The notes below the pieces were generated by a model. The model was not told the origin of the DNA and did not search any database. It was given only the letters and a program-made list of their open reading frames with translations. From JALOOX01 sp964557955 (GTDB lineage Bacteria; Desulfobacterota; Syntrophobacteria; Syntrophobacterales; Syntrophobacteraceae), in assembly GCA_964557955.1 (NCBI GenBank), contig CAZLCS010000035.1:1-64000 (forward strand): a stretch of DNA of 64,000 nucleotides. Direction: 5' to 3'. A program made the translations under genes and the position numbers. Below, piece after piece: positions 17,196-24,179 of this stretch (positions are counted from its first letter, which is position 1; each line of letters begins with the position of its first letter).

Positions 17196-17798
17196 ATGGA
17201 ACAAAGCTACCGAAATCCGATCCCCGATCGCTGCACTTATGGGGTGCCAGGCCGAGGCCCGGTCATCTTTCCAAAACTTACAGGAGCTGAATTATCCTGG
17301 TTTGCGCTTTATGTTCAGGTCAATCATGAAAAAGAGGTTTTGAAAAGGCTTCAACAGAAGTCCTTCGACTGTTACCTCCCGCTCATGGAGTGCTGGAGCA
17401 GGAGGCAGGACCGACGAAAGAAGGTGCATCTGCCCCTTTTTCCCGGTTATGTTTTCATACACACCGTCCTGGATAACTATACCAACGTCAATATTCTGAA
17501 GACGCCCGGTTCAGTCTGTGTTTTGAGGAATTCCGAGGGGCCCCTGCCCATCCCTGATTTCCAGATTGAAAACCTGAAGACGATGCTTGGCTCACCCTTC
17601 CCACTGGCGGCCCACTCCTATCTCAAGGAGGGCGACTGGGTCCGGGTGGTTCGAGGCGCCCTCGAGGGCTGCGTGGGAATACTCCTTCGCCAGAATCCCA
17701 GGCGAGGGAGGCTGGTGGTGAGCGTTGACATCATCCAGAGATCGGTGAGCGTGGAGCTCAATGTGGAGGATGTCGAGCCCGTGACGGCGCCTGCCTGA
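17196..17798 (+). CDS. NusG-like (UpxY/RfaH family) transcription antiterminator
   Basis: 200 residues. The NGN domain is clear: SWFALYVQVNHEKEVLKRLQ, a Trp-initiated strand, CYLPLMECWSRR, and LPLFPGYVFIHT; then PIPDFQIENLKTML; then a C-terminal KOW domain (LKEGDWVRVVRGALEGCVGI). UpxY/RfaH-type paralogs bind paused RNA polymerase and keep it processive through long operons, usually exopolysaccharide or capsule loci, where the gene is the first one. Here the next gene (moeA) is convergent, so the target operon is elsewhere. Expression is probably sigma-54 dependent. Confidence 0.85.
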   Translation: MEQSYRNPIPDRCTYGVPGRGPVIFPKLTGAELSWFALYVQVNHEKEVLKRLQQKSFDCYLPLMECWSRRQDRRKKVHLPLFPGYVFIHTVLDNYTNVNILKTPGSVCVLRNSEGPLPIPDFQIENLKTMLGSPFPLAAHSYLKEGDWVRVVRGALEGCVGILLRQNPRRGRLVVSVDIIQRSVSVELNVEDVEPVTAPA

Positions 17799-17826
17799 GC
17801 CTGCCGCCCCACCCCCGCGAACACCT

Positions 17827-19077
17827 TTATCGGGCCGAAAACAGGTGAACCTCCACTTCTGTTCCCGAATCAAGACCTTCCACGTGCTCGGGGATGACCA
17901 CATACCCGTCCGCTCTGGCCAGGATGCTGATCATGGCGGACTTGCCGAAGAGCGGTATGGCCATGGGGGGGTCTTGATTCCGGGAAAGAATCACCGGGAT
18001 GTAATCCGTCCGCCCTTGTACGGACGGGACCTGGCGGCTGACCACCGCAGAGGCTGCTGTTTCGCGGGCTCGCCAAACCTCCGCAGAGCTCATTCCCTCG
18101 AGAGCGGCAAGGGACGGCATCACAAAGGCCTGGCAGATCATCAGGGCGGACATGGGCTGGCCTGGAAGCCCCCAGAAGAGTTTCTGGCCGATCCGACCGA
18201 GGATGGCCGGTTTTCCCGGGCGGATGGCAATGCCATGAACCAGGAGCTCTGACGCCGGGAATGAATCGAGGACGTTCAGGGTGAAGTCCCGTACACCCAC
18301 AGAGCTCCCCCCTGACAACAGCACAACGTCGTGCTCCTCCATGGCGCTCCTGCATGCGGCCCTCAACGCCTCCATGTTGTCGGGCACTATGGGGAAGGTG
18401 CTCGCGTCCAGTCCATTCTGCTTCAGGTGGCCGGCGAGCGTGTAGGTATTGATGTCGCGGATTTTCCCCGGGGGCAGCTCCCTGGTCACGATCGGCACGA
18501 CCTCATCCCCTGTCGAAAAAATGGCGACCCTGGGCTTATGGAAGACCTTGACCTCTGTGATTCCCAGGGCAGCCAGCACACCAACATCCTGGGCTCGGAG
18601 CAGGTAGCTCGCGCCAAAGAGAGTCCGGCCCTCTTCAATATCTTCACCCCTTTTCAGGACGTTGTCGCCGGGAGCAACGGGCCTGGTTACCTCGATGGTT
18701 CGCTCATCGAGCGGCTGGGTATACTCGACCATCACGACAGCGTCTGCACCCGGAGGCAGCATACCTCCCGTAGGAATGGCGAGGGCACTCCCAGCCCTGA
18801 GGGGTTGATCGGGAATCTCGCCCATCCGGATCTCGCCGGCCGTCTCAAGAAGTGCCGGCAAGGTTTCAGAGGCTCCGAAGGTATCCCTGGCCTGCACGGC
18901 GTAGCCGTCCATGACAGCGCGATCGAAGTGGGGAACGGCTTCCGGCGCACGAATCGGGCCGGCCAGAACGCGATTCACAGCCTCATGAAGCGGGACCCAT
19001 TCACCCGGGAGTGGGGAGAGCCGCTGGATGATGGCCAGAACTTCAGCGGCTGTTTTGACTTTGAGAAATGGAGACAT
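17827..19077 (-). CDS. moeA: Molybdopterin molybdenumtransferase MoeA
   Basis: 416 residues. MoeA inserts molybdate into adenylated molybdopterin, giving Moco. Signature parts are PHFDRAVMDGYAV, AIPTGGMLPPGADAVVMVEY, VGVLAALGITEVKVFHKPRV, FSTGDEVV, GKIRDINTYTL, LLSGGSSVGVRDF, FWGLPGQPMSALM and the C-terminal SAMISILARADGYVVIPE. Length and order are standard. Moco enzymes such as formate dehydrogenases would be expected in this organism, but none lies in the window. Confidence 0.95.
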   Translation of the reverse strand: MSPFLKVKTAAEVLAIIQRLSPLPGEWVPLHEAVNRVLAGPIRAPEAVPHFDRAVMDGYAVQARDTFGASETLPALLETAGEIRMGEIPDQPLRAGSALAIPTGGMLPPGADAVVMVEYTQPLDERTIEVTRPVAPGDNVLKRGEDIEEGRTLFGASYLLRAQDVGVLAALGITEVKVFHKPRVAIFSTGDEVVPIVTRELPPGKIRDINTYTLAGHLKQNGLDASTFPIVPDNMEALRAACRSAMEEHDVVLLSGGSSVGVRDFTLNVLDSFPASELLVHGIAIRPGKPAILGRIGQKLFWGLPGQPMSALMICQAFVMPSLAALEGMSSAEVWRARETAASAVVSRQVPSVQGRTDYIPVILSRNQDPPMAIPLFGKSAMISILARADGYVVIPEHVEGLDSGTEVEVHLFSAR

Positions 19078-19295
19078 GGGGTTTCATCCCATCAGCTTGA
19101 TACCGCCTGTGAAAACATCGAAACCGATCCATACGCATCCTCTATTTTCATCAGGCCTCCTACTAAAAGAAAGGCACCATGATGTCAAATTCAGAGTATG
19201 GCGTGGAAAAGACGGGCAGCGAAGCAGAAATGCGGGGTTCCGCCCCCTGGGCTGCGCCTTGCAGCGGCGGGAGGATGGTGCTATAAACCGGCGTG

Positions 19296-19320
19296 TTGTC
19301 GGGGAGTGGAACCCCGACAA
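19296..19320 (+). promoter_or_regulatory. Stem-loop upstream of gatB
   Basis: A perfect 9-base stem, TTGTCGGGG and CCCCGACAA, has a 7-base loop and ends 36 bases before the gatB start. There is no T tail after it. It could be a leader hairpin or a small repeat; its function is unknown. The rest of the 19078-19356 gap shows no gene. Confidence 0.35.
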
Positions 19321-19356
19321 TGCCGCCCCCCCGAATGAAGTCATGGAGACCCCAGC

Positions 19357-20787
19357 ATGCAGTATGAACCGGTGATCGGATTGGAAATCCACGCTCAGCT
19401 CCTCACCAAGAGCAAGATCTTCTGCGGCTGCTCCACCACCTTCGGAGCCAGCCCCAACACGCATACCTGTGCGGTGTGCCTGGGTATGCCGGGTGTGCTC
19501 CCCGTCTTGAACCGCAATGTCGTCGAATTCACCATCAAGATGGCCCTGGCCACTCACTGTCGAATCGCTCCCTACAGCCAGTTTGCCCGGAAGAATTACT
19601 TCTATCCGGACCTTCCCAAGGGCTATCAGATCTCACAGTATGAACTGCCGTTGGCTCAGGAGGGATGGGTAGAGGTTCCCGGCGAGAACGGATCGAGGAG
19701 GATTCGGATCCATCGGATTCACATGGAGGAGGATGCGGGAAAGCTCGTCCACGACGAATTTCAACCGGTGAGCTACGTGGATTTCAATCGAACCGGCGTA
19801 CCGCTCATCGAGATCGTGAGCGAGCCGGACATCCAGTCCCCCGAAGAGGCCGCTGCATATCTCAGGACCTTGAGAGAAATCCTCCGCTACCTGGAGATCT
19901 GCGACGGCAACATGGAAGAAGGGAGCATGCGTTGTGACGCCAACGTTTCTTTGCGACCGGTGGGAGCGGAGAAGCTCGGGGTCAAGACCGAGCTCAAGAA
20001 CATGAATTCATTCCGCAACGTTCAGCGAGCCCTCGAATTTGAGATCCGCCGTCAGCGAGCCCTTTTGGAGCGGGGAGAAGCTGTGATTCAGGAGACCCTT
20101 CTGTGGGACGCCAATCGGGGGATCACCGTCAGTATGCGCGGGAAGGAAGAAGCCCATGACTACCGTTACTTCCCGGATCCCGATCTCGTGCCCATTGAGA
20201 TCGACGAGGCGTGGATCGAATCCATCCGCCAGGGGCTTCCCGAGCTTCCGGATGCCAAACGTGAACGATTCATGCGGGATTACGCACTGCCGGTCTACGA
20301 TGCAGAAGTCCTGACCTCCTCCAGGGCGTTGGCCGCCTATTTCGAAAAGGCCGTCGATCGGTTTCCTCAGCCCAAGATTGTCAGCAACTGGATCATGTCC
20401 GAGCTGCTGCGCGAGCTCAAAAGGGATGAGCGAGACATCGAAGAGTGCCCGGTCCCTCCCGAGAGCCTTGCCGAACTGCTTCAGTTGATCGACCGGGGAA
20501 CGGTGAGCGGCAAGATTGCTAAGACTGTCTTCGATGAAATGTACTCCACGGGCGGAAAACCAGGTGAAATCGTCCGGGAGAAGGGCCTTGTCCAGGTCAC
20601 CGATACGACCGCCATCGAGACCATCATTGACGAGGTGCTCGCCGAAAGTCCGGGGGAAGTGGCTGCCTACAGAGCGGGTAAGGAGAAGCTTTTTGGCTTC
20701 TTCGTCGGACAGGTTATGAAAAAGAGCAAGGGAAAGGCCAATCCGAAGGCGGTCAACGACCTGCTGCGCAGCAAGCTTTCCTCGTGA
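19357..20787 (+). CDS. gatB: Aspartyl/glutamyl-tRNA(Asn/Gln) amidotransferase subunit B
   Basis: 476 residues, standard length. It opens with YEPVIGLEIHAQLLTKSKIF and the zinc-site cysteines (CGCSTTFG and CAVCLGMPG). Then come ARKNYFYPDLPKGYQISQYE, VDFNRTGVPLIEIVSEPD, EGSMRCDANVSLRP, LKNMNSFRNVQRALEFEI, RGKEEAHDYRYFPDPDL and the YqeY/GatB tail with KGKANPKAVNDLL. GatB binds the mischarged tRNA and phosphorylates it before amidation with GatA and GatC, which are not in this window. mtnA follows on the same strand after 100 bases. Confidence 0.97.
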   Translation: MQYEPVIGLEIHAQLLTKSKIFCGCSTTFGASPNTHTCAVCLGMPGVLPVLNRNVVEFTIKMALATHCRIAPYSQFARKNYFYPDLPKGYQISQYELPLAQEGWVEVPGENGSRRIRIHRIHMEEDAGKLVHDEFQPVSYVDFNRTGVPLIEIVSEPDIQSPEEAAAYLRTLREILRYLEICDGNMEEGSMRCDANVSLRPVGAEKLGVKTELKNMNSFRNVQRALEFEIRRQRALLERGEAVIQETLLWDANRGITVSMRGKEEAHDYRYFPDPDLVPIEIDEAWIESIRQGLPELPDAKRERFMRDYALPVYDAEVLTSSRALAAYFEKAVDRFPQPKIVSNWIMSELLRELKRDERDIEECPVPPESLAELLQLIDRGTVSGKIAKTVFDEMYSTGGKPGEIVREKGLVQVTDTTAIETIIDEVLAESPGEVAAYRAGKEKLFGFFVGQVMKKSKGKANPKAVNDLLRSKLSS

Positions 20788-20887
20788 ATCGAGCCTGTTC
20801 CGGGAGGTCGTTCTTTAGCTGGTAGCTGCCGGCGTCCCATGAAGAGATGAGTGCTTGTCTGTACGACTGATGAAGGAGCTGCGTACC

Positions 20888-21937
20888 ATGACGGACCAAT
20901 GGTTGCCCCCGATTTACCGGGATGGAGATGTCGTCGCCATCCTGGACCAGAGGCTTCTGCCCCACCGCGAGGTCTTTTTGCGCTGTACGACGGTCAGACA
21001 GGTGGTCAACGCCATCAGGAGCATGGCCATTCGAGGGGCTCCGGCCATCGGCGTTGCGGGTGCCATGGCTCTCGCCATTGGAGCCAAAACCATTCTGGCG
21101 GCCGAGACGCAGACGTTCCGTCAAAAATTCGTCCGAATGTGCGAGCAGGTGCGCACTGCCCGCCCGACAGCCAACAACCTGGCGTGGGCAGTCGAGAAGA
21201 TTTACTCCGTGGTGGTGGAAAACCCCCAGGCGACAGTGGCTGAGCTTCAGACTCTCATTCAGGAAAAGGCCGATGAACTGCTTCGCGAGGACGTGGCCAC
21301 CAACCAGCGCATCGGATCATGGGGGGCCAGGGTGATCCCCGCCGGTGCACGGGTCCTCACCTACTGTAATGCAGGGGCGTTGGCTACGGCCGACTACGGC
21401 ACGGCCATCGGAGTCATCCGATCCGCCTTTGCTGCAGATCCCACGATCCAGGTGTATTCCTGCGAAACCCGCCCCTTTCTTCAAGGCGCCCGCCTCACAT
21501 CCTATGAACTGCAGCGTGCCGGCATCCCGGTCACCCTCATCACGGACAACTCTGCAGGAAGTTTCATGCAGCAGAAGAAGATCGATGTAGTCGTCGTCGG
21601 CGCCGACCGAATCGCTGCCAATGGGGATGCAGCCAACAAGATCGGCACCTACACGCTGGCCGTTCTCGCCAGGGCACACGACATCCCATTTTATGTGGCG
21701 GCCCCGCGCTCGACCATCGATCCGAGCCTCTCGGATGGCTCGGAGATCCCCATCGAGCAGCGGGATCCGAAGGAAGTGACTCATTTTCAGGGCAGGCAGG
21801 TGGCTCCGGACGGCGTCAAGGCGCTGAACCCTGCCTTCGATGTAACCCCCAACAAGTATATTACGGGGATCATCACCGAAGTGGGCATCCTGGAAAAACC
21901 TTATGGAAAGGCCATTCGAAAGGCTCTGGAGGAGTAG
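20888..21937 (+). CDS. mtnA: Methylthioribose-1-phosphate isomerase
   Basis: 349 residues from an ATG with AAGGAG 9 bases upstream; TTG/ATG codons further up are less well placed. Family motifs are IRSMAIRGAPAIGVAGAMAL, RPTANNLAWAV, the active-site Cys in LTYCNAGALATADYGTA, YSCETRPFLQGARLTSYEL and the catalytic Asp in GADRIAANGDAANKIGTY. MtnA converts MTR-1-P to MTRu-1-P in methionine salvage. MtaD-type deaminases are encoded at 37050 and 38389, which suggests MTA handling in this organism. eIF2B-alpha-like relatives are excluded by the strong MtnA signature. Confidence 0.94.
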   Translation: MTDQWLPPIYRDGDVVAILDQRLLPHREVFLRCTTVRQVVNAIRSMAIRGAPAIGVAGAMALAIGAKTILAAETQTFRQKFVRMCEQVRTARPTANNLAWAVEKIYSVVVENPQATVAELQTLIQEKADELLREDVATNQRIGSWGARVIPAGARVLTYCNAGALATADYGTAIGVIRSAFAADPTIQVYSCETRPFLQGARLTSYELQRAGIPVTLITDNSAGSFMQQKKIDVVVVGADRIAANGDAANKIGTYTLAVLARAHDIPFYVAAPRSTIDPSLSDGSEIPIEQRDPKEVTHFQGRQVAPDGVKALNPAFDVTPNKYITGIITEVGILEKPYGKAIRKALEE

Positions 21938-21966
21938 CGGGCCGAGGAGAGACTCCAGGGCCCGCA

Positions 21967-22170
21967 TCAAACCTTCCTGGAAGACACCAGACGCGCGAAA
22001 TGCTCGAAGGAGCGGTCGTAAGTGCGTTCGGCGTCTTTGGGAAAACAGCAGGCGGGGAGCTGCCTGCTTTTCAGGTGATACTGCAGGCACTCGCAGCAGA
22101 TGCCCTTCCTGGAGCAGGGTTCATAGCTGCAATTGCAGCCCTGCAGGTTCTGATCTTTCTTGCATTCCAT
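21967..22170 (-). CDS. Small Cys-rich protein, DUF6485-like
   Basis: 67 residues from the ATG of MECKKDQNLQGCNCSYEPC. Eight cysteines are closely spaced (CNCSYEPCSRKGICCECLQY and a later ACCFPKDAE), followed by TYDRSFEHFARLV. This resembles the short DUF6485-type proteins seen in anaerobes, possibly metal- or cluster-binding. It follows the small membrane protein gene by 11 bases on the same strand. A GC-rich hairpin (GCGGGCC/GGCCCGC, about 21939-21966) separates it from the convergent mtnA. The function is unknown. Confidence 0.7.
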   Translation of the reverse strand: MECKKDQNLQGCNCSYEPCSRKGICCECLQYHLKSRQLPACCFPKDAERTYDRSFEHFARLVSSRKV

Positions 22171-22181
22171 GGCTGGATCCC

Positions 22182-22364
22182 TCAATGAGCTTCATGCTTG
22201 GCCTTGTCGCCCTTTGCGATCAAGAAGCTCATGATGCAGAGCAGCACGACTTCCCAGATGATGACCGCAGTCCACTTCTCGAAAAAATGCCAGAACAGCC
22301 CTCCACCGACTATGGCCGGAACCGCGGTGAGGATCATCATGCCCATGATCCATGCCCAGTTCAT
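22182..22364 (-). CDS. Small two-helix membrane protein
   Basis: 60 residues with two hydrophobic segments (WAWIMGMMILTAVPAIVGGG and AVIIWEVVLLCIMSFLIA) and a short basic, His-containing tail. The ATG follows GGAGGTATCAGGAG, a strong ribosome site, which supports translation. It probably forms a unit with the DUF6485-like gene. No family was recognised. Confidence 0.65.
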   Translation of the reverse strand: MNWAWIMGMMILTAVPAIVGGGLFWHFFEKWTAVIIWEVVLLCIMSFLIAKGDKAKHEAH

Positions 22365-22635
22365 CTCCTGATACCTCCATCAGAATGTGAATGCGTCGAT
22401 TCCCATGTTGCAGCGGTATGACGATCTTGCCCGTCGCCGGGCACACTCCTGCGCTCGACAACCTCTCCAAAACACGACGGCTCGCCTCCATCTCCTAGCA
22501 CAACAGCCTGTCCCTTTCAACAGGACTTTGCTGAAAGATGGATTCCCGGGATCCCTGCAATGCCTGCATTGTATAGCTGGATCCCGGGCGCCGGATGGTC
22601 AAATCCTCCCATGGCGGGCGAACCCCGGGCGCCGG
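22365..22635. other. Intergenic region, no gene seen
   Basis: Lies between the promoter side of the small membrane protein gene and the palindromic element downstream of the NtrC-type gene. A degenerate inverted arrangement, ATCCCGGGCGCC and the CCCGGGCGCCGGGAGG side near 22569-22637, may be part of the neighbouring repeat. No family was recognised in the short open frames. Confidence 0.5.
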
Positions 22636-22766
22636 GAGGCTGTCCGAAAATACCTTTTTGTCATTTCGAACGGAGCGTAGCGGAGAGAGAAATCTCGTAA
22701 AATCGAGGTGTTACGATGAATGAGATTTCTCGCTGTCGCTCGAAATGACAGTTCTCGGGCAGCCTC
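22636..22766. repeat. 131-bp imperfect palindrome (MITE/REP-like)
   Basis: The outer ends GAGGCTGTCCGA and TCGGGCAGCCTC form a 12-base inverted repeat with one mismatch. Inside are a second arm pair, TGTCATTTCGA and TCGAAATGACA, and a third, GAGAAATCTC and GAGATTTCTC. It ends one base before the NtrC-type stop codon, so in RNA it would fold as a long hairpin just after that gene and might terminate or stabilise the transcript. No second copy was seen in the window. Confidence 0.7.
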
Positions 22767-24179
22767 CTAGCCGGCATCGGCTTTCAGGCGTGAGATAATC
22801 TTTTGCAGAGCTACCCGTGAGAGCCCACTCTGCCGGGCGGCCTCGGAGATGTTGCCGCCGGTGGCTTGGAGCAGATCTCGAACGTAGGTTTGGGTGAACT
22901 GGCTCACAAGGCGGGATTTGGCTTCCTTGTAGGATTGGATGCGGCTTGCCGATGGCAGGGGCAGGGGGATCTGCCCGGCTTCGACCTGGCGCATGGACTG
23001 CAGGTCGATCACCTCGCCGGCGCAGTAAACGGCCAGACGGCGCATCATATTCTGCAGCTCACGGACGTTTCCCGGCCACTCACGATGCTTGAGCCATTCC
23101 AAGACCTCGGACGTGGCGAATTTTTCGGCTGTTCGCAATTCGTTGCAGGTTTTCTTGAGAAAGTACTGTGCCAGGAGGGGGATGTCCTCGATGCGCTCTC
23201 TCAGGGGCGGAACAGCCACCGTCAGAACATTGAGCCGGTAGTAGAGATCCTCCCGAAAAGTATGCTGGAGGATCTTTTCCTCCAGGTTCTGATTGGTGGA
23301 GGCTAAAACCCGGACATCCACGTGCAGTGCACGATCAGCGCCCACAGGCCGGATTTCCTGCTCCTGCAGCACCCGCAGGAGCTTGGTCTGGACACTGTGG
23401 GAGATATCTCCGATTTCATCCAGGTGGATGGTGCCCCCGTGAGCCTGAAGAAAAAGGCCGCGCCGGCTGCGGTCCGCTCCGGTGAAAGCGCCTTTCTCGT
23501 GGCCGAAGAGCTCGCTTTCCAGGAGGTTTTCGGGAATGGCCGGGCAGTTCACTGACAGACAGGGTTTTGCCGCTCGCGGCGAATGGATATGAATCAACCG
23601 GACCACCAGCTCCTTACCCGAGCCGGACTCTCCTCGCACCAATACCGGGTAATCGTTGCGCGCCACTGCGGCGACCGCTGTCCGCAGGCGCACCATGCTG
23701 GGGCTTTCTCCCACGAGCGCGGGACCGCTCGTCTCCAGCAATTCTCGCAGCCTGGCGTTTTCCTGGGTCAGGCGGCTGCGTTCGAGTCCGCGTCGTACGA
23801 CGCAGGACAGAACGCTTCTTTCAACCGGTTTGGTCAAAAAATCGTATGCACCCAGTTTGACGGCTTCCACGGCCGTCTCGATGGCACCATAGGCGGTCAG
23901 AACAACGGCGGCCAGGGTCGGAGCCAGCTCCAGGGCGCGGCCCAAGAGCGAAATCCCGTTCATGCCGGGCATGCGAAGGTCGGTGATCATGAGGTCGGCT
24001 CCGCGCGCATTGAGCTCGGCAAGCGCCTCTTCGCCGCTTCCGGCACAAACGCATTCCACATCAGGGAATTCGGCTGAAATCAGCCTGCAGAGGCCGCGGG
24101 CAAAGTCCATCTCATCATCGACAATCAGGATGCGACCAGCATCTCGGAGATCTAATCGATTTGGGGGATCCAGCTGCAT
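22767..24179 (-). CDS. NtrC-family sigma-54 response regulator
   Basis: 470 residues. The receiver domain (RILIVDDEMDFARGL, phosphoacceptor Asp in MITDLRMPGMNG, VVLTAYGAIETAV, FLTKPVE) is followed by an AAA+ domain with Walker A GESGSGKE, the sigma-54 contact loop EKGAFTGADRSR, HLDEIGDIS and WPGNVRELQNMMRRL. A Fis-type HTH ends the chain (GGNISEAARQSGLSRVALQKII). It activates sigma-54 promoters when phosphorylated, presumably by the kinase upstream, whose 3' end overlaps this gene by 28 bases. Target genes are unknown; the YeiH-type transporter upstream has a weak sigma-54 site. Confidence 0.93.
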   Translation of the reverse strand: MQLDPPNRLDLRDAGRILIVDDEMDFARGLCRLISAEFPDVECVCAGSGEEALAELNARGADLMITDLRMPGMNGISLLGRALELAPTLAAVVLTAYGAIETAVEAVKLGAYDFLTKPVERSVLSCVVRRGLERSRLTQENARLRELLETSGPALVGESPSMVRLRTAVAAVARNDYPVLVRGESGSGKELVVRLIHIHSPRAAKPCLSVNCPAIPENLLESELFGHEKGAFTGADRSRRGLFLQAHGGTIHLDEIGDISHSVQTKLLRVLQEQEIRPVGADRALHVDVRVLASTNQNLEEKILQHTFREDLYYRLNVLTVAVPPLRERIEDIPLLAQYFLKKTCNELRTAEKFATSEVLEWLKHREWPGNVRELQNMMRRLAVYCAGEVIDLQSMRQVEAGQIPLPLPSASRIQSYKEAKSRLVSQFTQTYVRDLLQATGGNISEAARQSGLSRVALQKIISRLKADAG

